Part shown: piece by piece, positions 24,194 to 35,041 of the stretch
Layout: the number at the start of each line of letters is the position of its first letter
How positions within the stretch are numbered: position 1 is the stretch's first letter
DNA from: Catenulispora sp. MAP5-51
GTDB taxonomy: Bacteria > Actinomycetota > Actinomycetes > Streptomycetales > Catenulisporaceae
Length of the DNA stretch: 64,000 bases
Direction of reading: 5' to 3'
NCBI RefSeq assembly: GCF_041261205.1
Contig: NZ_JBGCCH010000004.1
Span: forward strand, 310,001 to 374,000
The notes under the pieces: model-generated
Seen by the model: only the letters and a program-made list of their open reading frames with translations
Database searches by the model: none
What the model was told of the DNA's origin: nothing
Program-made: the position numbers and the translations under genes

Positions 24194-25966
24194 ATGGGAC
24201 TGGACAGCCGAGGGCCGATGCGGGCCCTTGACACCCGGCGGCTGCCCGGGGCGCGCCTGCCCGGCGTGCCGCCGGGCTATAAGGCCGCCGCCGTGCTGAT
24301 CGCCGCGCACGCGTCCGTGGCCCTGGCCGGCCCGTCGGGCGCGGTCCCGGCTCTGATGGGCGACGCGGGTCTGGCCGCCGCCGCGGGACTCGCGGCGGCG
24401 GCGTGCATCCATCGCACGGTCGTGATGGTCCGCCACTACCGCATGGCCTGCTTCCGCTGCTACTCCTGGCTGCTGGCCGGGATGTCCTGCCTGGCCGCCG
24501 CGATCGGGAACGCGGTGTGGGCCTGGTACGAACTGGTCCTGGACGTCACCCCGCCGAGCCCGTCGGCGGCGGACTGGTCCTTCCTGTTCTTCGGCCCGCT
24601 GGCCCTGGCCGCCTTCGTCACCGCGCACGGCGAGCAGGTCAGCCTGACGGTGCGGGTCCGGCTGCTGCTGGACACCACGCTGGTGGCCGGCTCGCTGTTC
24701 GTGGTGGCCTGGGTGCTGGCGCTGGCGCTGGCCATCGAGCGGGTGGACTCCCCGGTGCGCACCTTCCTGGTCCTCGGCTATCCGGCCTTCGACCTGGTGC
24801 TGGTCAGCCTGCTGCTGGCGCTGCGGGCCCGCACGCCGGGGGAGCGCGGCGGGATCGGCACCGGGGTGCGGGTCGGCTATCTGATGATCGTGGTCTGCGA
24901 CTCGATCTTCACCATGCCCGCGGTCCGGGACGGCTACCGCTCCGGCGGCATCCTGGACACCGGCTGGTTCGCCGGCTATCTGGTGATCGCGGTGGCGGCC
25001 TGGTACGGCGACGGCTGGCGGCCCGAGCGCGCCGGCAAGACGGCCGCCGCCGGGCACGCCTCCGCGTGCGGCGCCGGCTGCTCGATCGGGCTGCACGACT
25101 GCGACGCCGCCACCGGCCGCGAGGTCGCGCTCACGCTCGCCGCGCCGGACGTGCCGGCCCCCGGGACCCGGTTCATCGACTCGCCCTCCCGCTGGGCCGC
25201 GCTGCTGCGGACGGTGCGGGGGATACTGCCGTACCTGGCCGGGGCCTTCAGCCTGGGCGGCGTGCTGGCCGACGGCCTGGACACCGGGCGCCGGATGGAC
25301 CCGGTGGTGCTGATCGCCGGGGCCGCGGTGCTGGTCGCGCTGGTGGCCCGGCAGGCGCTGACGCTGTTCGAGAACCAGCGCCTGACCGAGGACCTGCGCC
25401 GCGCCGCCGCCACGTTGCAGCACCACGCCTACCACGACACGCTCACCGGCCTGGCCAACCGCGCGCTGCTCACCGACCGGCTGGAGCACGCGCTGACCCA
25501 GCGGCAGGCGGAGTGGGAGCCGGTCGCGGTGATCTTCCTGGACCTGGACGGCTTCAAGGGCGTCAACGACTCCGTCGGCCACGAGACCGGCGACCGGGTG
25601 CTGGTCGAGGCCGCCATCCGGATCTCCGGCTCGCTGCGGGTCGGGGACACCGTGGCCCGGTTCGGCGGGGACGAGTTCGTGATCGTCCTGGAGGTCGGCA
25701 CGACGGTCGGCGGCGCGCTGGTGGTGGCCGAGCGGATCCGCGGCCGGCTGTGTGAGGAGTACCGCATCGAGGGTCTGGAGCACCATCTCGGCGCCTCGGT
25801 CGGCGTCGCGTTCTCCGAGCCGGGGGGCTCGGCGTCGAACCTGCTCAGGAGGGCGGACGCGGCGATGTACCGGGCCAAGACCGGAGGCCGGAACCGGGTC
25901 GTCGCCGAACCGCTCGCGGCCACCTGGGCGGTTTCGCATGGCGAGACCGCACCGATCAATGCTTGA
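24194..25966 (+). CDS. Membrane-bound diguanylate cyclase (GGDEF)
   Basis: 590 residues. The N-terminal 400 or so contain roughly eight to ten hydrophobic segments, interrupted by a hydrophilic part rich in His/Cys/Asp (about 275-325, with HDCDAATG). The cytoplasmic GGDEF domain is C-terminal (about 410-580): DTLTGLANRALL, DLDGFKGVND, and the active site GGDEF at 491-495. RVGD lies exactly five residues before it, so the inhibitory c-di-GMP site (RxxD) is present. No EAL or PAS domain is seen. It should make c-di-GMP in response to a membrane-sensed signal. It ends 33 bp before the ilvB leader peptide. Confidence 0.9.
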   Translation: MGLDSRGPMRALDTRRLPGARLPGVPPGYKAAAVLIAAHASVALAGPSGAVPALMGDAGLAAAAGLAAAACIHRTVVMVRHYRMACFRCYSWLLAGMSCLAAAIGNAVWAWYELVLDVTPPSPSAADWSFLFFGPLALAAFVTAHGEQVSLTVRVRLLLDTTLVAGSLFVVAWVLALALAIERVDSPVRTFLVLGYPAFDLVLVSLLLALRARTPGERGGIGTGVRVGYLMIVVCDSIFTMPAVRDGYRSGGILDTGWFAGYLVIAVAAWYGDGWRPERAGKTAAAGHASACGAGCSIGLHDCDAATGREVALTLAAPDVPAPGTRFIDSPSRWAALLRTVRGILPYLAGAFSLGGVLADGLDTGRRMDPVVLIAGAAVLVALVARQALTLFENQRLTEDLRRAAATLQHHAYHDTLTGLANRALLTDRLEHALTQRQAEWEPVAVIFLDLDGFKGVNDSVGHETGDRVLVEAAIRISGSLRVGDTVARFGGDEFVIVLEVGTTVGGALVVAERIRGRLCEEYRIEGLEHHLGASVGVAFSEPGGSASNLLRRADAAMYRAKTGGRNRVVAEPLAATWAVSHGETAPINA

Positions 25967-25999
25967 CACAGCCGCGGGCCGAGGAGGAGGGTTACGACC

Positions 26000-26047
26000 A
26001 TGACGACACGACAGTCGATTCTCGTACTTGCCAGGCGCGTGGGCTGA
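26000..26047 (+). CDS. ilvB leader peptide (15 aa)
   Basis: ATG 26000, with AGGAGG upstream, encodes MTTRQSILVLARRVG and stops at TGA 26045. The run Ile-Leu-Val-Leu followed by another Val supplies one codon or more of each branched-chain amino acid, the hallmark of the actinobacterial ilvB attenuator leader. The 3' end of the frame forms one arm of the first hairpin. Confidence 0.88.
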   Translation: MTTRQSILVLARRVG

Positions 26048-26070
26048 GTTTCACAACCAGCCACGCGCCT
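26033..26070 (+). promoter_or_regulatory. Leader hairpin 1 of the ilvB attenuator
   Basis: AGGCGCGTGG (26033-26042) pairs perfectly with CCACGCGCCT (26061-26070). The left arm overlaps the last leader codons, so ribosome position decides whether it forms. Confidence 0.8.
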
Positions 26071-26072
26071 CC

Positions 26073-26105
26073 CCTCGTTGAGCCTTTCGGCTCCGAGGGT
26101 TTTTT
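26073..26105 (+). terminator. ilvB attenuator terminator
   Basis: CCTCG and GAGCC pair with GGCTC and CGAGG around a TTTC loop, with a 2-base TT bulge, and TTTTTT follows. It lies 39 bp before the ilvB start. Confidence 0.85.
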
Positions 26106-26143
26106 GTTGGCCAAGTACGGCAATCTCAAGAAGAGAGACAGTC

Positions 26144-27904
26144 ATGACAGACCGCAGCGATCAGCAGGCGATCTCCGGCGCCGCCTCGTTGATCCGGTCG
26201 CTTGAGGAGAGCGGGGTCGACACCGTCTTCGGGATCCCCGGCGGCGCGATCCTCCCGGCCTACGACCCGCTGTTGGACTCCACGCGGCTGCGCCACATCC
26301 TCGTCCGCCACGAGCAGGGCGCGGGCCACGCGGCCACCGGCTACGCACAGGCCACCGGCAAGGTCGGGGTCTGCATGGCGACCTCCGGCCCCGGCGCGAC
26401 CAACCTGGTCACGCCGATCGCCGACGCGCACATGGACTCGGTCCCGATGGTCGCGATCACCGGCCAGGTGGCGAGCACACACATCGGCACCGACGCCTTC
26501 CAGGAGGCGGACATCGTCGGCATCACGCTGCCGATCACCAAGCACAGCTTCCTGGTCTCCCGGGCCGACGAGATCGCGCGCACCGTCGCCGAGGCCTTCC
26601 ACATCGCCTCGACCGGCCGCCCCGGCCCGGTGCTGATCGACGTCACCAAGGACGCGCTGCAGGCGGCCACCGACTTCTCCTGGCCGGTCGAGATGGACCT
26701 GCCCGGCTACCGGCCGGTCTCCAAGCCGCACGCCAAGCAGGTGCGCGAGGCCGCCCGGATGCTCACCGAGGCCAAGCGGCCGGTGCTGTACATCGGCGGC
26801 GGCGTGCTCAAGGCCCGGGCCACCACCGAGCTGCGGGTGCTGGCCGAGCTGACCGAGGCCCCGGTCGTGACCACCCTGATGGCCCGCGGCGCCTTCCCGG
26901 ACAGCCACCCGCTGCACCTGGGCATGCCCGGCATGCACGGCACGGTCGCGGCGGTCACCGCGCTGCAGAAGGCCGACCTGATCGTCGCCCTGGGTACGCG
27001 CTTCGACGACCGGGTGACCGGCAAGCTGTCCAGCTTCGCGCCGAACGCCAAGATCGTGCACGCCGACATCGACCCGGCGGAGATCTCCAAGAACCGCACC
27101 GCCGACGTCCCGATCGTCGGAGACTGCCGCGAGGTGATCGCCGACCTGGTGGTCGCGGTGCAGTCCGAGCACGCGGCCGGCCGGCGCGGCGACTACGCCG
27201 GCTGGTGGGAGCAGCTCAACGGCTGGCGCAAGACCTACCCGCTGGGCTACGAGCTGCCCGACGACGGCTCGCTGGCGCCGCAGCAGGTGATCGAGCGGCT
27301 GGGCCGGATCGCCGGACCCGACGCGATCTTCGCCGCGGGCGTGGGCCAGCACCAGATGTGGGCCTCGCAGTTCATCTCCTATGAGAACCCCTACACCTGG
27401 CTGAACTCCGGCGGCGCCGGGACCATGGGCTACGCGGTCCCGGCCGCGATGGGCGCCAAGGTCGGCATGCCGGACTCCACGGTCTGGGCGATCGACGGCG
27501 ACGGCTGCTTCCAGATGACCAACCAGGAGCTGGCCACCTGCGCGATCAACGACATCCCGATCAAGGTGGCCGTGATAAACAACGGCAGCCTGGGCATGGT
27601 GCGGCAGTGGCAGACGCTGTTCTACGGCAAGCGCTACTCCAACACCGACCTGCACTCCCGCCGGATCCCGGACTTCGTGAAGCTGGCCGAGGCCTACGGC
27701 TGCGTGGGCCTGCGCTGCGAGTCGCCGGAGGACCTGGACCGGACGATCGAGAAGGCGATGGAGATCAACGACGCGCCGGTGGTCGTGGACTTCGTGGTGC
27801 ACCGCGACGCGATGGTGTGGCCGATGGTCCCCTCCGGGGTGTCGAATGATGAAATCCTGGCCGCACAGGACGTCCGGCCCGACTTCGGAGACGGCGAAGA
27901 ATGA
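26144..27904 (+). CDS. ilvB: Acetolactate synthase large subunit
   Basis: 586 residues. ThDP- and FAD-dependent condensation of two pyruvates (valine/leucine) or pyruvate plus 2-ketobutyrate (isoleucine). Visible features are the N-terminal ThDP Glu region ([17 protein letters not shown]), a central FAD domain and the C-terminal ThDP motif beginning [15 protein letters not shown] and ending [13 protein letters not shown] start at ATG 26144, preceded by AAGAGAGA. ATG at 26078 in the same frame lies inside the terminator stem and is not used. It forms an operon with ilvH and ilvC under the attenuator. Confidence 0.97.
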   Translation: MTDRSDQQAISGAASLIRSLEESGVDTVFGIPGGAILPAYDPLLDSTRLRHILVRHEQGAGHAATGYAQATGKVGVCMATSGPGATNLVTPIADAHMDSVPMVAITGQVASTHIGTDAFQEADIVGITLPITKHSFLVSRADEIARTVAEAFHIASTGRPGPVLIDVTKDALQAATDFSWPVEMDLPGYRPVSKPHAKQVREAARMLTEAKRPVLYIGGGVLKARATTELRVLAELTEAPVVTTLMARGAFPDSHPLHLGMPGMHGTVAAVTALQKADLIVALGTRFDDRVTGKLSSFAPNAKIVHADIDPAEISKNRTADVPIVGDCREVIADLVVAVQSEHAAGRRGDYAGWWEQLNGWRKTYPLGYELPDDGSLAPQQVIERLGRIAGPDAIFAAGVGQHQMWASQFISYENPYTWLNSGGAGTMGYAVPAAMGAKVGMPDSTVWAIDGDGCFQMTNQELATCAINDIPIKVAVINNGSLGMVRQWQTLFYGKRYSNTDLHSRRIPDFVKLAEAYGCVGLRCESPEDLDRTIEKAMEINDAPVVVDFVVHRDAMVWPMVPSGVSNDEILAAQDVRPDFGDGEE

Positions 27905-27962
27905 GACATCGAGAAGTTCTCGCTTTTATTCAGCACAGCGGTGACGGAGAGGAATAAGGACG

Positions 27963-29574
<1,612 letters not shown>

Positions 29575-29612
29575 GCCGCTGCCGGGGGTATCTGCATCCC
29601 CGGTGTGAAATT

Positions 29613-29654
29613 CGAAGGACCGGCGCCGCACATCCGTGCGGCGCCGGTCCTTCG
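29613..29654 (+). terminator. ilvBHC terminator
   Basis: A perfect 19-bp stem starting CGAAGGACCGGCGCC, with a 4-base ATCC loop, is followed by CGTTTCT. It is one of the strongest hairpins in the window. Confidence 0.85.
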
Positions 29655-29791
29655 CGTTTCTACTTCCGCTTGATCACCACTCGTCACTCTTTTGGCAGTT
29701 TCACGCTGAACCTCCTGTTATGTCGGGAATAGAGTGGCGAATGCGCTCCAAGCAGCGCGTTCGCATCGTGTGTCCCGACAGGAGGAGAGAG

Positions 29792-31588
29792 ATGGGCGTC
29801 AACAGGAGGACACTCGCGCTGCAGACCGGAGCTATCGCGGCGGCTGTGGTGCTGGCCGCCACCGCCTGTGGCAGCAGTAAGAGCGGCGGTGGAAGCACCA
29901 GCTCAGGCAACGGCACCGTCCAGGGTTCCAGCACCGCCGGCCGGAACACGGTGAACTCCGCGACGGTCAAGCAGGGCGGCAAGGTGACCTGGACCATCGA
30001 GAAGACCGTCGAGGCCTGGAACCCGCTGACATCCAGTGGCAACACGTTCGACTACGCCCAGACCACCAACGGGATCTACCCGGACGTCTACGTCCCGCAG
30101 CCGGACTACTCGCTGGTGCTGAACACCGACCTGATCGCGGGCGACCCGGTGGTCACCAACGCCACCGCGACCACCCCGCAGAAGATCGTCTACCAGATCC
30201 AGCCGAACGCGAAGTGGTCGGACGGCACCCCGGTCAGCGCCGACGACTTCATCTATCTGTGGCAGGCACAGAACGGCACCAACCCGAACGTCGACGTGGC
30301 CAGCACCACCGGCTACAGCGCGATCGAGTCGGTGGTCGGCAGCAACAACGGCAAGACGGTGACCGTCACCTTCAAGCAGAACCAGCCCTTCTCGGACTGG
30401 AAGAGCCTGTTCACCTCGCTCCTGCCCTCGCACATCGCCAAGCAGCACGGCGATGTCGCGGCCTCCTTCACCTGGCTGGACGCCAACCCGCCGACGGTCT
30501 CGGCCGGTCCGTTCGTGATCCCCTCCGGCGGCGTGTCGGCGGACAAGAGCCTGATCAAGGAGAACCGCAACACGGCGTACTACGGCAAGCCCTCGCCCCT
30601 GGACGAGATCGACTTCCGCGCCATCACGGACTCCGCGCAGGAGCCGACCGCGCTGGCCAACGGCGAGGTGGACGGGATCTACCCGCAGCCGCAGCTGGAC
30701 CTGGTGAACCGGGTCTCCAGCATCAACGGCGTGAGCTACCACATCAACCAGGGCCTGGTCTGGGAGCACATCGACCTGAACCTGCGCAACAGCGCCTTGG
30801 GAGGTCCGCAGAACGTTGACCAGACGCAACCGGCCAAGGTCGCGCTGCGGCAGGCGATGTTCACCGCCTTCGACCGGCTGGGCCTGCTCAACCGAACGGT
30901 CAAGCAGTTCGACAGCCAGGCGGCCGTGCTGAACAACCGCATGGTCGTGCCCGGTCAGCCCGGCTACCAGGACAACGTCTCGGCCATGTACCCCGAATCC
31001 GGGGACCTCGCCAAGGCCAAGCAGATCCTCACCTCGGCCGGCTACACCGGCGTGGGCTCCGCGCTGGCGCTCAACGGTAAGGCGGTGCCGGCGTTCAACA
31101 TGCGCTACACCGTCGGCAACGCCATCCGCCAGGACACCTGCAACCTGTTCGCCCAGACGATGAAGCAGCTCGGGATCACCGTCAACGTCAGCTCCACCGA
31201 CAACCTGGGCAAGACCCTGACCCAGTCCGACGCCCAGCACACGTACGACATCATCGTCTTCGCCTGGGTGGACACGCCGTTCCCGAACTCGGCCAACCAG
31301 CCCATCTACACCACGGCCGTGCAGGGCACCCCGATGAGCAACTACGGGTACTACAGCAACGCGAACGTGGACAAGTGGCTGGCCGACGCGACCGTCAACC
31401 CCAACGAGACGGCGCGTGAGAGCGACCTGAACCAGGCCGACGCGCAGGTCACCAAGGACGCGTACACGCTCCCGCTGTACCAGAAGCCGACCATGATCGC
31501 GTACAAGAACACCCTGGGCAACGTGCGCGACAACCCGACCCAGATCGGCCCGACGTACAACGTCGGCGAGTGGGGCCTGAAGTCCTAG
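29792..31588 (+). CDS. ABC transporter substrate-binding lipoprotein, family 5 (DppA/OppA-like)
   Basis: 598 residues. After a short basic start (MGVNRRTL) comes a hydrophobic signal segment with lipobox LAATAC, so the protein is a surface lipoprotein; a Ser/Gly-rich linker follows. The SBP_bac_5 pattern is visible in WSDGTPVSADDFIYLWQ and the long two-lobe fold. It would bind di- or oligopeptides, or possibly nickel or an unrelated solute, and deliver them to the permeases encoded next. ATG 29792 has AGGAGGAGAGA upstream; the open frame extends 52 codons further through what is probably promoter sequence. First gene of a five-gene operon. Confidence 0.92.
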   Translation: MGVNRRTLALQTGAIAAAVVLAATACGSSKSGGGSTSSGNGTVQGSSTAGRNTVNSATVKQGGKVTWTIEKTVEAWNPLTSSGNTFDYAQTTNGIYPDVYVPQPDYSLVLNTDLIAGDPVVTNATATTPQKIVYQIQPNAKWSDGTPVSADDFIYLWQAQNGTNPNVDVASTTGYSAIESVVGSNNGKTVTVTFKQNQPFSDWKSLFTSLLPSHIAKQHGDVAASFTWLDANPPTVSAGPFVIPSGGVSADKSLIKENRNTAYYGKPSPLDEIDFRAITDSAQEPTALANGEVDGIYPQPQLDLVNRVSSINGVSYHINQGLVWEHIDLNLRNSALGGPQNVDQTQPAKVALRQAMFTAFDRLGLLNRTVKQFDSQAAVLNNRMVVPGQPGYQDNVSAMYPESGDLAKAKQILTSAGYTGVGSALALNGKAVPAFNMRYTVGNAIRQDTCNLFAQTMKQLGITVNVSSTDNLGKTLTQSDAQHTYDIIVFAWVDTPFPNSANQPIYTTAVQGTPMSNYGYYSNANVDKWLADATVNPNETARESDLNQADAQVTKDAYTLPLYQKPTMIAYKNTLGNVRDNPTQIGPTYNVGEWGLKS

Positions 31589-31683
31589 CGGTCGCTCCGG
31601 CCGGACCCGCTCGCCCGCGGATCCGGCCGGTACCAGGTGAGAAGGCCCGGTCCCGTCCGCCCGACACGTAAGCAGGCCCGAAG

Positions 31684-32652
31684 ATGCTCGCCTTCACGAT
31701 CCGCCGCATCCTGGTGTCGATCCCGATCCTGATCCTGTCCACCTTCCTGGTCTTCCTGCTGGTCGCCTGGGGCGCCGACCCCCTGGCCGACTTCAAGGCC
31801 AAGAACCCGCCGCCCTCCGCCCAGGAGGTCGCGGCGCGCGAGGCGGCGCTCGGACTGAACCACGGGCTGCTGGTCCAGTACTGGAACTGGATCCGGAACC
31901 TGGTGGTCCACCAGGACTTCGGCCCCTCGGTGCAGGGGGCGGCCTTCAACATCAACTCCGAGCTGGGCCGCCGGACCTGGGTCACCTTCCGGCTGGTGAT
32001 CTGCGCGATCATCATCGCGCTGGTCCTGGCGGTGATCGTCGGCGTCATCTCGGCGACGAGGCAGTACAGCGTCACCGACTACGTCGCGACCCTGATCGGC
32101 TTCTTCTTCCTGTCGCTGCCGGTGTTCTGGTTCGCGATCCTGCTCAAGATCTGGGCCACCGACATCAACAACGCGACCGGCACCAACATCAAGACGCTGG
32201 GGCCGCCCGGCGGGGAGTGGGGAGGGATCGGGAACTGGGCCGGCTACCTGGTGCTGCCGACCATCACCCTGGCGCTGGTCTCCTACGCCACCTGGGCCCG
32301 GTTCCAGCGGGCCTCGATGCTCGACGTGCTCAACAGCGACTACATGCGGCTGGCCCGGGCCAAGGGGCTGTCCCCGCGCCGGGTCATGGTCCGCCACGGC
32401 CTGCGCACCGCGCTGATCCCGATGACCACGCAGGTGACGCTGGACGTCGCGGCGATCATGGGCGGCACGGTGATCACCGAGCAGATCTTCCAGTGGCAGG
32501 GGCTGGGCACGATGTTCCTCAACGGCATCCGGACCCAGGACACCAACGCGGTGCTGGCGTGGCTGCTGATCGCGGCGACCCTGGTGATCGTCTTCAACCT
32601 GGTCGCGGACATCCTCTACGCGGTCCTCGACCCCCGCATCCGGCTGGCATAG
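31684..32652 (+). CDS. Oligopeptide ABC transporter permease (DppB/OppB-like)
   Basis: 322 residues with about six transmembrane helices. N-terminal MLAFTIRRILVSIPILILS is the usual start of this family, and the EAA-type loop that contacts the ATPases is at LNSDYMRLARAKGLSPRRVMVRHGLR. A hydrophilic stretch after helix 1 (about 35-90) lies outside. It follows the binding protein by 95 bp and precedes the second permease by 11 bp. Confidence 0.94.
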   Translation: MLAFTIRRILVSIPILILSTFLVFLLVAWGADPLADFKAKNPPPSAQEVAAREAALGLNHGLLVQYWNWIRNLVVHQDFGPSVQGAAFNINSELGRRTWVTFRLVICAIIIALVLAVIVGVISATRQYSVTDYVATLIGFFFLSLPVFWFAILLKIWATDINNATGTNIKTLGPPGGEWGGIGNWAGYLVLPTITLALVSYATWARFQRASMLDVLNSDYMRLARAKGLSPRRVMVRHGLRTALIPMTTQVTLDVAAIMGGTVITEQIFQWQGLGTMFLNGIRTQDTNAVLAWLLIAATLVIVFNLVADILYAVLDPRIRLA

Positions 32653-32663
32653 GAGGGAAGGCC

Positions 32664-33713
32664 ATGAACGAGAACCTCCCGCCCCGGGACGCCAACGACG
32701 AGCCGGGCGAACCGGATCTGGGACCCACCCCGGGCGGCCGGGGCGCCGAGTTCCTCGGCGAGCAGGGCCAGCAGCCCGGGCTGATGATAGACGCCGTCAC
32801 CACCGGCGGCGAGGACATCGTCTCGGCGCGCGAGCCGGTCGACTCCGAGTTCGGGGTGCAGCAGCGCAGCCAGTGGCAGCTGGTGCTGCGCCGGTTCCGG
32901 CAGCACAAGCTGGCGCTGGCCTCCCTGGTGGTGTTGTTCCTGGTCTTCCTGTTCGCCTTCCTCGGGCCGGTGATCTGGCACTACGGACCGAACGACTTCA
33001 CCAACGACTTCTCGGTGGCGCCCTCCCTGAAGCACCCGTTCGGCACCGACTCCAACGGCGCCGACCACATGGCGCAGGTGATGGCCGGCACCCAGCTGTC
33101 GATGAAGATCGCCTTCGTGGTGGCGGTCGGGGCCTCGGTCGTCGGCTCGATCTACGGCGCGGTCTCCGGCTTCTACCGGGGCGTCACCGACAGTCTGATG
33201 ATGCGCCTGGTCGACCTGTTCCTGACCATCCCGGCCCTGGCCGTCGGCGCCCTGCTGGGCAAGAAGTTCGGCAACAACTGGGTGCTGCTGGCCCTGGTCC
33301 TGGCCGGCCTGCTGTGGACCGGCTCGGCGCGTGTGGTGCGCAGCCAGGTGCTCTCCATCCGCGAGAAGGAGTTCGTCGAGGCGGCGCGGGCGCTGGGCGC
33401 CACCGACAAGCGGATCATCTTCCGGCACATCATCCCGAACGTGGCCGGCCCGATCATCGTGCTGTTCACGCTGCTGGTGGCCACCGCGGTGCTGACCGAG
33501 ACGGCGCTGAGCTACCTGGGCTTCGGCGTCCAGTTCCCCGACATCTCGCTGGGCTCGCTGATCACCGCCGGGGAGACGGCGGCCACCGGCGGGCGCGGCT
33601 GGCTGTTCTACTTCCCGGGCCTGTTCATCATCCTGATCGCGCTGACCGTGAACTTCATCGGCGACGGCCTGCGCGACGCCCTCGACCCGACCCAGACGAA
33701 GGTCCGCGCATGA
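32664..33713 (+). CDS. Oligopeptide ABC transporter permease (DppC/OppC-like)
   Basis: 349 residues. A long, acidic, glycine-rich cytoplasmic N-terminus (about 70 residues) precedes the first helix ([19 protein letters not shown]); this is longer than in E. coli OppC. The EAA loop is at [27 protein letters not shown] 32664 has GGAGGG upstream. The stop overlaps the next start as ATGA. Confidence 0.94.
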   Translation: MNENLPPRDANDEPGEPDLGPTPGGRGAEFLGEQGQQPGLMIDAVTTGGEDIVSAREPVDSEFGVQQRSQWQLVLRRFRQHKLALASLVVLFLVFLFAFLGPVIWHYGPNDFTNDFSVAPSLKHPFGTDSNGADHMAQVMAGTQLSMKIAFVVAVGASVVGSIYGAVSGFYRGVTDSLMMRLVDLFLTIPALAVGALLGKKFGNNWVLLALVLAGLLWTGSARVVRSQVLSIREKEFVEAARALGATDKRIIFRHIIPNVAGPIIVLFTLLVATAVLTETALSYLGFGVQFPDISLGSLITAGETAATGGRGWLFYFPGLFIILIALTVNFIGDGLRDALDPTQTKVRA

Positions 33714-35041
33714 GTTCTGAGTTCCCGGCGCCGACCCCGGGCGTCCCCGCCTCCGAGCAGGAGACGGTCCTGGCCATCGAGGACCTGACCGTCACCTTCC
33801 CCAGCGACGCCGGTCCCGTGAAGGCGGTCCGCGGCGTGTCCTACGACCTGCACTCCGGCGAGGTGCTGGGCATCGTCGGGGAGTCCGGCTCCGGCAAGTC
33901 GGTGTCCTCGATGGCGGTCATGGGCCTGCTGCCCAAGACCGCGAAGATCACCGGTTCGGTGCGCTTCAAGGGCCGGGAGCTGCTGGGCCTGTCCGAGAAG
34001 GAGATGACCGCGGTCCGGGGCAAGAAGATCGCGATGATCTTCCAGGACCCGATGACCTCGCTGAACCCGGTCTACAAGATCGGCTGGCAGCTGGCCGAGG
34101 CGGTCCTGGCGCACAACGACGTCTCCAAGGAAGTGGCGCGCAAGCGTGCGCTGGAGCTGCTGGAGATCGTCGGCATCCCCTCGCCGGACAAGCGGATCGA
34201 CCAGTACCCGCACGAGTTCTCCGGCGGCATGCGCCAGCGCGTGGTGATCGCCATCGCGATGGCCAACGACCCGGACGTGATCATCGCCGACGAGCCGACG
34301 ACCGCGCTGGACGTGACGGTGCAGGCCCAGGTCCTGGAGGCGCTGCGCGCGGCGCAGAAGGAGACCGGCGCCGCCATGGTGCTGATCACCCACGACCTCG
34401 GCGTGGTCGCCGGCCAGGCCGACCGGGTCCTGGTGATGTACGCCGGCAAGCCGGTGGAGATCGGCCCCATCGACGGGATCTACCACCACCCGCGCATGCC
34501 GTACACCGTGGGCCTGCTGGGCTCCCTGCCGCGCCTGGACCAGCGCACCCAGGAGAAGCTGACCCCGATCCCGGGCACCCCGCCCTCGGTGGTGAACCTG
34601 CCGCCGGGCTGCCCCTTCGCCCCGCGCTGCCCGCTGCGGACCGACATCTGCCTGGAGACCGAGCCGGCCCTGCTCCCGGCCCTGGGCGCCGACCACGAGG
34701 CCGCGTGCCACCACTCGGATCTGCTGGCGGTCGAGGGTGCGATGGACATCTTCAGCACCGACCCGAACGCGGTGCCGGGGGAGGGCCCCGACGGAGGCGC
34801 CAATGGGGGCGCGAACGGGAGCGCGAACGGAGGTCCGGGTGTGAGTCCGGACGCGGGCCGGAGCACCAGCCCGAACACCACGCCGAACACCGGCTCGGAC
34901 ACCACCCCGACCACCGGTTCGGACACCGGCCCGACCACCGGTTCGGACACCGGCCCGACCCCGGGTTCGGACACCGGCCCGGACACCGGCCCGGAAGCAG
35001 GCCCGACAGGCCCGCAGAACGAGAACGGAGCCGCGCAGTGA
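33710..35041 (+). CDS. Oligopeptide ABC transporter ATP-binding protein (DppD/OppD-like) with repetitive C-terminal tail
   Basis: 443 residues. ATPase motifs: Walker A GESGSGKS, signature FSGGMRQR, Walker B VIIADEP and switch His in ITHDLG. The oligopeptide-family C-terminal Cys cluster (CPFAPRCPLRTDIC, then CHHS) is present. After about residue 345 there is an extra tail of about 95 residues, made of GANGGANG-like and TTGSDTGP octapeptide repeats, absent from typical family members. ATG overlaps the permease stop; the stop overlaps the next GTG. Confidence 0.93.
   Translation: MSSEFPAPTPGVPASEQETVLAIEDLTVTFPSDAGPVKAVRGVSYDLHSGEVLGIVGESGSGKSVSSMAVMGLLPKTAKITGSVRFKGRELLGLSEKEMTAVRGKKIAMIFQDPMTSLNPVYKIGWQLAEAVLAHNDVSKEVARKRALELLEIVGIPSPDKRIDQYPHEFSGGMRQRVVIAIAMANDPDVIIADEPTTALDVTVQAQVLEALRAAQKETGAAMVLITHDLGVVAGQADRVLVMYAGKPVEIGPIDGIYHHPRMPYTVGLLGSLPRLDQRTQEKLTPIPGTPPSVVNLPPGCPFAPRCPLRTDICLETEPALLPALGADHEAACHHSDLLAVEGAMDIFSTDPNAVPGEGPDGGANGGANGSANGGPGVSPDAGRSTSPNTTPNTGSDTTPTTGSDTGPTTGSDTGPTPGSDTGPDTGPEAGPTGPQNENGAAQ
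34886..35005 (+). repeat. 24-bp tandem repeat inside the DppD-like gene
   Basis: Five units of 24 bp, close to ACCACCGGTTCGGACACCGG followed by CCCG, encode NTGSDTTP, TTGSDTGP twice, TPGSDTGP and DTGPEAGP. Two units are identical, so the array is recent and may vary in copy number. Confidence 0.85.

Noticed and set aside
25963-25968. Perfect TTGACA before the ilvB leader
   Set aside because: No -10 element at 16-19 bp; the only AT-containing hexamer lies 23 bp downstream, so it is probably chance at the end of the GGDEF gene.
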